Position numbers and translations under genes: made by a program. The notes beneath the pieces are model-generated. The model did not search any database. It saw only the letters and a list, made by a program, of their open reading frames with translations, and was not told the origin of the DNA. DNA of 64,000 nt from Tetrahymena elliotti 4EA (lineage: Eukaryota > Ciliophora > Oligohymenophorea > Hymenostomatida > Tetrahymenidae). The stretch is from the NCBI GenBank assembly GCA_000231825.2, contig JH720332.1, positions 1-64,000 of the forward strand, written 5' to 3'. Shown here in pieces: positions 56,987 to 64,000 of the stretch (positions within the stretch are counted from its first letter, which is position 1; each line of letters starts with the position of its first letter).

Positions 56987-59900
56987 TCAAATATAAACTA
57001 CTTTTATGGGTTGGAAAACAGTTTGTTGTTGATTAATATTTTTCTCATCAATAGCCATAGAGTTAATGCCATTAGTATTTATTGCTTCAAAATCTAGCTT
57101 AGATTAATCTTAAAACAATTTAATTCCATTAACTAAATGTGAATTAGTCATGAGTTGCTTACGAACAGTTCTGGATGCAGATTGGGGTTTAATTATTTTT
57201 TGTTATTTACTAAAAGCATTGTTTATTGAAGCAAAACTATTATTTAGACTGTTTGAGGCTGAGTTAGAAGATGGAGGTTATCCTGGAAAGACTTAATCAA
57301 ATTTAGTTTTTTAAAGAGATTTATAATCAGAAAACGTTGGCTGGTAAAACTAATTATCATGCAAACTTCTATTGGATTATTTATTTACATCGCTTTGATC
57401 AGCAAAATTTGTGAATGTGCCATTGAATATGTCATATTTTTACATTTTAAATACATACTGAGAAATATCATTAGATTTGGACCTCTATGTTTTTTCTACT
57501 TAACTTGTAGAAGGAGGTGATTAATTATAAAGTTATTATTGCTTCATATTTTTAGATCCTCCTCTTGATAGTGTTTAACTTCCTTCTTAAACTAAAGATT
57601 TATTTAAAGTATCATACTAAGAGCTTCCAGAATAGCCATAAATCCAATCTGGATTTTGAGTATTCATAATTGTTCTCAAAATTCTACCCAACTAAGATTT
57701 GTTTGTATTATTTACAGAATCTCTAATGCCGCTATACACAGGCAAAGATGTATCAATTATTTAATTTTCTATAGGCTATGGAATAGCTTAGTTAAATTTA
57801 AATTCTCTTGGAGAAATAAGCTGTGGTTTTTTATCTATTTTAGCCTAATTTTCAGTTCCATTATTATAACTTTATCTTAATTTCATCTAAATTACTCTAT
57901 GTGTTTACTAAGGATTCCCCATTTATTATCTGACTTAACTACCCTCTCTTAACTTACGTAGCTTTGTTTCTCTAAGGCTATTCTTGAACTTATCAATATT
58001 AGGAAAAGCGTCTGGAACCTTAAGAGGAAAATAAACAAACTTAGGCTCAAGCACAGTCATATTTTTCTACTAATTTTGGCTATCAACTTTTAAATTCTTT
58101 GAATCTTTCACAAAATTGTACCCTGTTTGATGAAAGCTATTCCTTTTGTAAATAAAATCCAAATTAATTATTAAAATTTAAAATTATAATAAATGAGTCT
58201 CTGAAACTATTTCAATTTGTTAATTTGATTAAAGAAGATTAAAAAGTTGATGGTGATTTAGATAGAGAGAATTAAATATAATAGAAAGTAAATTAATTAC
58301 TTGATAACAGTTCTAGAACGGACTGGAGAAGGAGCTTTATCAAAATTGAAAGCTTTTTATTTAACTTCACTTGTAGAGGTTCCTTGTTGAGATTAATTTA
58401 TTTTTTTCTCTGGTGATTTTGTCATGAAATTTGATTAAGTTTTTCTTTTTAGAATGGTTTAGGTTTGACTCATTGGATCTTTAATTTATTGTTGAGGCTA
58501 AATTGTAGTAACATCTTTTGTATTTTTATCTAATAATTTCTTTGATTTTTTTGTTTTGCTTGTAAACATCTTTTTCAATTCATCATCGCTCATATTGTCT
58601 CCAGATGGTTCACTATCTGAACCACTGTCATTTTTCATACCTATATCAATATTATCAGGATTTTCATAGAGCTCATCCAAGAATATTTTATTTGATGTTA
58701 AATTTTATTAGCTACACACTTTTGAGAAAAAAGATGGCATGTTTGTATTTATTTATTAACTTTCCTATTGCTTGTTCTCTTACTCTTAAGGTTACTATTA
58801 ATTATCTTATTATTATTACTCTTAGTTTAAGTATTGCTGGAAGTTGTTCATTTCAAATTTCATTAAAATTGATTGACAAATTGAATATCCCATTTCTTTT
58901 AAATGCTCAATAGTGAAATGAGTGTTTATGTAGCTAGGTCCACAGAATGATGACTCAACAGTGTAAATGTTTGGAATACCTAACGATTTATATAAAGCTA
59001 TTCTAGCAGTACCCTCCCTGTTCTTTTAAACTTTGAAATTGCAATCCTTGAAATTCGAAAAATTTTTATTAAAATTTAAGTTAATTTTGAAGAAATTTAC
59101 TTTGAAAGAAAATGAAGAATTTATTTTTGAGATGATGAAAGGGAATTCCCTACATTCAAAAGGCTTTTTTTTATCATGACAACCATAAGCAAATACATTC
59201 ATTTTTCTAGAGTGTCCATGGAGATCTATTACCATAGCAATTTCGTTCTTTTATTTAAAATCAAATATCATCTGCTTAGTGTAATAAATTTCTGGATGCA
59301 AAGTTTAATTAGGATTTTTCCATCTTCTATTGAGATCACATCCAGCTAATGAGCATCTATAATTCCCATGGATAACTCCATCTGGGTTCATCATTGGAAT
59401 AATCTTAAAAATAAATTTCTCTCTCAGAAAATGAGCTTCTTTTGTATTTTCTAAGTTTTTAATAAAAAAACATTCATTTTAAAATCAAATATATATAATT
59501 AATATCAACATTTTTGAATGAAAAAATTTTTAAAAAATGCATTAATTACATAGTAAAAATTCCATGATTCCTTCCATGATGTAACTTGAAACTGTTTCAC
59601 CTGGATGGACTCTGGCAGAAATAATAACTCCTTTTCTTTAGGACATTTAGTCTAGAGTGTTTTTACATGGATTGGTGATAGTTATTAAATCGATCTTGTT
59701 CCCTATTAGTGTTCGGCACAATATTTTTTTATAAATAAATTAATTTTTATAAGGATCAACTTCACATTTATGAAGGAACTGGTTCAATTATGTATAAGTA
59801 TAGGGAATATTGTATGCAAAGAAGACTTCATCATCACTATACTCAAAGTTGTATTTAAATGTAAGTGTATAGTAGTAATTATCATTTTATTTAACAATGT

Positions 59901-61299
59901 TATTTTTAATATAAGCTATGTCTGTGGCTCCTTTGAACCAGCCAACTTTGGTTAAATCATATTTTTTTTTAGAAAAAATAGAGATTTTCATACCTTCATT
60001 GAATAGAGAACCATTTTTGTAGAAGTTTACTATGTTGAATTTCACTTATTGATTTCTGTGAGTTTTTTTTACACTAAAAAAGAACCATTATGTATATCCT
60101 TTAGTATTAATATCATTTTGCAAGAGTAGATTATACTCATCACACGATTTCATGTTCACAATTGATAGATTTCCACTTTCGAATTTACTATCAAAATGCA
60201 AAACTTTTTATTTCTTTGTTAAATTATCTTTTATCATCTGTTCTAGTCTTTCCTGCTAGTTTACTTCTGATGCTTCTTTAGATTTAAAATCAGAGTAGGG
60301 TTCTCCATTCCTGATTGCACTCATTTTATATAAAGTACAAAGGACAGAATTATTTAGAAGTGGGTTTTTCAAGTAGACTATATTATTGTCTTCTGTAAAC
60401 ATTTAGTAGATAAATTATCTTGCTTAACTCCCATCAGAGTTTACAGGAACTCCAGGATTATTATTTCCCAAAGTGTAATTTGTGTTTATAGCATTAATAT
60501 TCCTAACACCTAAAGGTTCTTTTCTTGAAACTAATTTTTAAAATTCATCTGGATTTTCAGTAGCCATATGAAACTACTCCAAATACGAATTGATTATTTG
60601 CTATTCCTTGAATTTTAATGGGAAATCGTAAACACTTTTTAACTATTCTATCCCCCTCAACTCCCTCTTAGCTATTGGATTAGCTTCAGGTAATTAATCT
60701 AAATATGTTTTCTTAACTCTTTTAATTTTTTTAACTTGTTGCTAGTTCGTTCCTGTTGAGGAGATATAATTTAATTCAAAGTAACTTAAATCATCTCCTT
60801 CATCAAGACTATCATTATCATAATCATCTATAGCCAATATACTTGCTTCCTCTTTACTAAACATTTCTTTATCTATTTATCCTGAATTATACACCTTCGA
60901 TGTCATAAATGTATTGTTGAAAACTGTTAAATTTGGCTTTTCATTACGAGAATCTATTTACCCTCTAGAACTGCAGATATTTCGATTAAAACTTGCATTC
61001 TAAATGATATCTTCAGACTAATTTAAAACCTTTTTTCTCATGGCGAAACTACTATTTGCAGAACTCTTTTATTTCTTTTATTAGGGGGTATTTTTAGAAA
61101 ATTCTTCTTCAAAAGATAAAATATTTTCGCTCTTAAATTGCTCATTAATACCTTCTTTATTAAGCTAATTACTTTCAGTATTTAGTAATGGAGATTCATT
61201 ATTCTTGCTACTATTGCTTTCCTTTTCCTGCATTTCAGTCTTAGAAACCACCTCTTGATTTTGATTATTAATCAAGAAATTATTTATATACAAATCCAT
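56987..61299 (-). CDS. M14 cytosolic carboxypeptidase (CCP/AGBL family)
   Basis: Three exons (61299-59550, 59450-58301, 58142-56987; introns 99 and 158 nt) give 1351 residues. A disordered N-terminus of about 300 residues precedes the CCP N-domain ([34 protein letters not shown]). The M14 catalytic core follows: zinc ligands in HPGE (H565, E568) and H661 of DLHGHSRK, the substrate-binding NRRW (624-627), and the catalytic Glu in [21 protein letters not shown] and [20 protein letters not shown] are diagnostic of CCPs. Enzymes of this family remove glutamates from polyglutamylated tubulin or C-terminal tails, so a role on ciliary or cytoplasmic microtubules is expected. The C-terminal roughly 450 residues are Q/S/N-rich and disordered, unusually long for the family. 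An insert of about 45 residues (about 690-735) rich in F, N and K lies between the HGHSRK region and the catalytic Glu. Confidence 0.93.
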
Positions 61300-63346
61300 T
61301 TAACTTGCTTGCTTTTATTATATTCTATTAGATAATTATGCACAACACAGCAGCTCTTGAATATTATTTATCTAAACTGTCAAAAATATTTAATATCTCT
61401 TCAACAAATAAAATAGAGCTTTTGTTCAATCAAGCAAGAGCCAGCCAGTCTGAATTACAGCTATTGAAACAAAAAAATGCTTAACTTCCCTTGAATTCTT
61501 AGACTAGCGCTTAAAAACTTTTTAAGAAATTTTGAAGTACTTTAGAGGGGAGTATTAGTAAATTGTTAAAGCCCTCTTTCTTGTTATTTATTTATTAACT
61601 ATACTGCTTTTAATATTTGAAGTAATTAAAAAGAATTCGTTTGACAACACACAAATGAATGAATTAATTATTTCCTTTTTTATCAACCCAAAAGATTCTG
61701 TATATAAGCATGACTCTCTCTTTACAAAATATATGGTGAATAATTAGATAAAGTTTTTTTATTTAGAAATGACCTTAACATATGCATGCAAACAAACAAA
61801 TAAGCACTCAATATTAATAAGATTTATCATTATTCACTTATTATCCAGCAAACAATCAAATATTTTTCAATGCCTCCTTGAGTTTTCATTATTATCCTAA
61901 AGATCTTATTAATAGGAATTAAATGTAATCACCTTCATTTGTTATTAACCGTAACTTTTTTAATTACTAATTTAATTTAATATTTTTATCTATTTAGCCA
62001 TTTATTTTATTATTATTATTTTCAGTCAAAATTGAAAAAATATCAAAAATTTCATACCAGAAAATTTGATGTTTCTAACAATTTTCATTCCATCTTTTCA
62101 TTACTTTCCCAACATTCCATTTACCTAAATTAAAAAATTTTTTCAATCGAAATTTTTAATAACTTTTTAGTCAGCAATAAAAAAGCTCACTCAAATAAAG
62201 TGTTTTATTTCATTTTATTACTTAAAATATTTCATTTGTTTCTTTCTAAAATTATTTTATTTCTAAAAGTGGCTTTTTTTAAAAGATTAAATTGTATTGA
62301 AGTATTTTAATTTTGTTTAAAATTAAATTTTCATGCTTATCTATATTTTTTGTCTAACTTCAGCCAACAAAAATAACATATTTATCACTTAATAAATACT
62401 GATAATAAAATTAAGAAATCTCAAAAAAATTATTCAATCTCTTTCATAAAATTTTAATTATTTAATATAGCTTTTAATAATTATAATTAAATTATCTTTT
62501 AGTCTTAAATAATTTACATAATATTACATTCTTAATTTTGCTAAAAAATAATACAAAATATTCATTTAAAGAAATAGAGATAGGTTAAGACAAATAATTA
62601 TTTTAGAAAATCTTGAAGCATTTATACTTACCTGCAATGTAAAATAAATAATTTATATTTATTTTATTTGGAAATCGTTTCTATTTAAGCTTTATTAAGA
62701 TACTAATTTGAGATTTAAATCTAAAATAAAATTTTTTAGAATAATTAATTTTTCAATTTATTATGAAAGTAACATAATGAGACTGATAGTTATTTTAAAG
62801 TATATTTTCTGTTTAATCTTATTTTTATTTACAGTATTAAAGAACCTCCTTTTATTATTGTTGACTACTTTGGTATTCTATTCATCTATTGATGACTTCA
62901 AAAGAATTAAAATGTTTTTTTAGAATTCTAATTTTTTGAATGATATTTTTTAGAATTTAATTTTATTAAAACAAAATTTTAAACAGATCAAAGAAGTAAG
63001 GAATCTATCAATCAACTTCAAAAGAAAATGAAAATAAATATAAAAACATTAGATAATTTATCAAATAATAAAATTTGTAAGAATTTTATTTTTCACAGAG
63101 TATAAAATGCAAATGATACATTTAGAATAATGTTTTAAATGAATCAAATAATTTTTATTTGATTTCCTGAATGAAAAATAAAATTAGGAATTAAAATAAA
63201 TTTATTTGTTTTATAAGTATCTAGCAGGTATCTTAAATAAGATAGATCCCATCAATCAATCAATCCATCCACCCATATCACAATTAATCAGTCAAAGAAT
63301 TTTATAAAGATATAATTTAAGCATATTTGTTATTATTATGAATAGA
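61300..63346. other. Intergenic region upstream of the carboxypeptidase
   Basis: About 2 kb between a minus-strand start and the 3' end of another minus-strand gene. AT-rich; the only candidate is the small ORF at 62777. Confidence 0.5.
62777..63031 (+). CDS. Possible 84-residue membrane protein
   Basis: ATG at 62777 to TGA at 63029-63031. Residues 1 to about 35 are strongly hydrophobic (LKYIFCLILFLFTVLKNLLL), followed by a charged amphipathic tail (DDFKRIKMFFQNSN...). Hydrophobic Leu/Phe runs arise easily in AT-rich DNA, and there is no splice or homology evidence. Confidence 0.3.
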
Positions 63347-64000
63347 TCAATTAAAATCCTCCATATCTCCATCGTTTGAAATGAAGCTTGCATCTACTGC
63401 TATTTTATGAATTTTTTTAGAAGCATTTAAACCTTTTCCTAACTTAGATTTTCCATCAATAATTACACTCATATCAATATTAAATGGACCACTAACACCT
63501 CTATCTAAGTTAACAGCTATTTCTTAATCATCATCAACTAAATGCTAATGGTGAGGGTTATTAATATTTTCATTTCCTTCGCTATGTTTCTTGAATTGTA
63601 ATCTAGCTTTCTTTACAATTTCAGTAAAATCTACCTAGTAGTTCAAAGAATATTTAGTTTCTTCATTGTCTGATATGTAATCCAAAGGGTTACTCAATGA
63701 CCTCTTAGCCCTATTATTTAATCATTTAAATATTCATTAAATAAAAACTTAATCTAATAACTTACCTAAATAGACTAATTATTCCAGTCTTATATCCTCC
63801 TATTTCTATTTGCTTGAGTACTTAACGAGTAAGACCAGAACTCTTTATATTAGTATTGACATATAAGTCTTTAGCTAGATTTAAGAGATAGATCTTAGCT
63901 TAGTCTCTTGTTAAATTGGATACCTCTTCATTGATGTCACCCAAAATATTATTTGTATCATAATCATTCTAATTATTTTTTGAAGCCAAGTCAGATCTAA
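63347..64000 (-). CDS. 3' part of an unidentified gene
   Basis: The last exon (63710-63347) and the preceding exon (64000-63766 and beyond) join across a 55-nt intron in phase, and the gene runs off the right edge. Visible sequence includes a helical segment (LTRDQAKIYLLNLAKDLYVN) and, in the last exon, RAKRSLSNPLDYISDNEETK, IVKKARLQFKKHSEGNENIN and a C-terminus ending DGDMEDFN then TGA. Acidic and basic patches alternate. I do not recognise the family from this part. Confidence 0.7.

Noticed and set aside
59026..59235. Separate 69-residue minus-strand protein
   Set aside because: It is an internal piece of the carboxypeptidase, beginning at the Met before the DLHGHSRK zinc-ligand motif.

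Overview
The window is AT-rich (roughly four fifths A+T) nuclear DNA from a ciliate that reads TAA and TAG as glutamine and uses only TGA as stop. Every convincing gene here is full of in-frame TAA/TAG codons, ends in TGA, and is split by short AT-rich GT...AG introns (mostly 45-100 nt, some 500-980 nt). This fits Tetrahymena or a close oligohymenophorean relative, most likely its macronuclear assembly; a run of exactly 100 N (30173-30272) is a scaffold gap. Open frames computed with the standard code are nearly all fragments or shadows, so I rebuilt the genes by hand with the ciliate code, checking that the phase matches at each exon junction. Except where noted, the phases close exactly.

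Layout. 1-1000: an orphan histidine-kinase dimerisation (H-box) fragment. 1661-2220 (-): a divergent Rab-like GTPase. 3899-10123 (-): a class I-type phosphoinositide 3-kinase with Ras-binding, C2, helical and catalytic parts. 10589-12134 (-): an unrecognised 316-residue protein. 13625-29839 (+): one 28-exon gene for a 3654-residue protein with a degenerate kinase domain, about eleven EF-hand loops, low-complexity Q/Y and R/D linkers and a beta-rich C-terminus. After the gap: a 92-residue small protein (30884-31214, +), a Pro-rich coiled-coil protein (32080-35876, +), an MGSCC N-terminally lipid-modified candidate (39021-39710, +) and a small heptad-rich protein with an uncertain 3' end (40191-41630, +).

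Right part. 41894-45549 (-): a B-box/coiled-coil/kelch protein. 47177-50420 (+): a ciliate two-segment transmembrane protein. 50840-51545: a tandemly duplicated block. 51896-52955 (+): a frameshifted coding region. 53419-53983 (-): a stand-alone CBM20 starch-binding protein. 56987-61299 (-): an M14 cytosolic carboxypeptidase, the family that trims tubulin glutamates. 63347-64000 (-): the 3' part of an unidentified gene.

The genes do not form an operon. As a theme, several belong to signalling and calcium response (Rab, PI3K, EF-hand giant) or to cilia and cytoskeleton (carboxypeptidase). Intergenic DNA and long introns carry many diverged direct duplications with periods of about 100-380 bp. 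I saw no tRNA, rRNA, CRISPR array or intact transposon.
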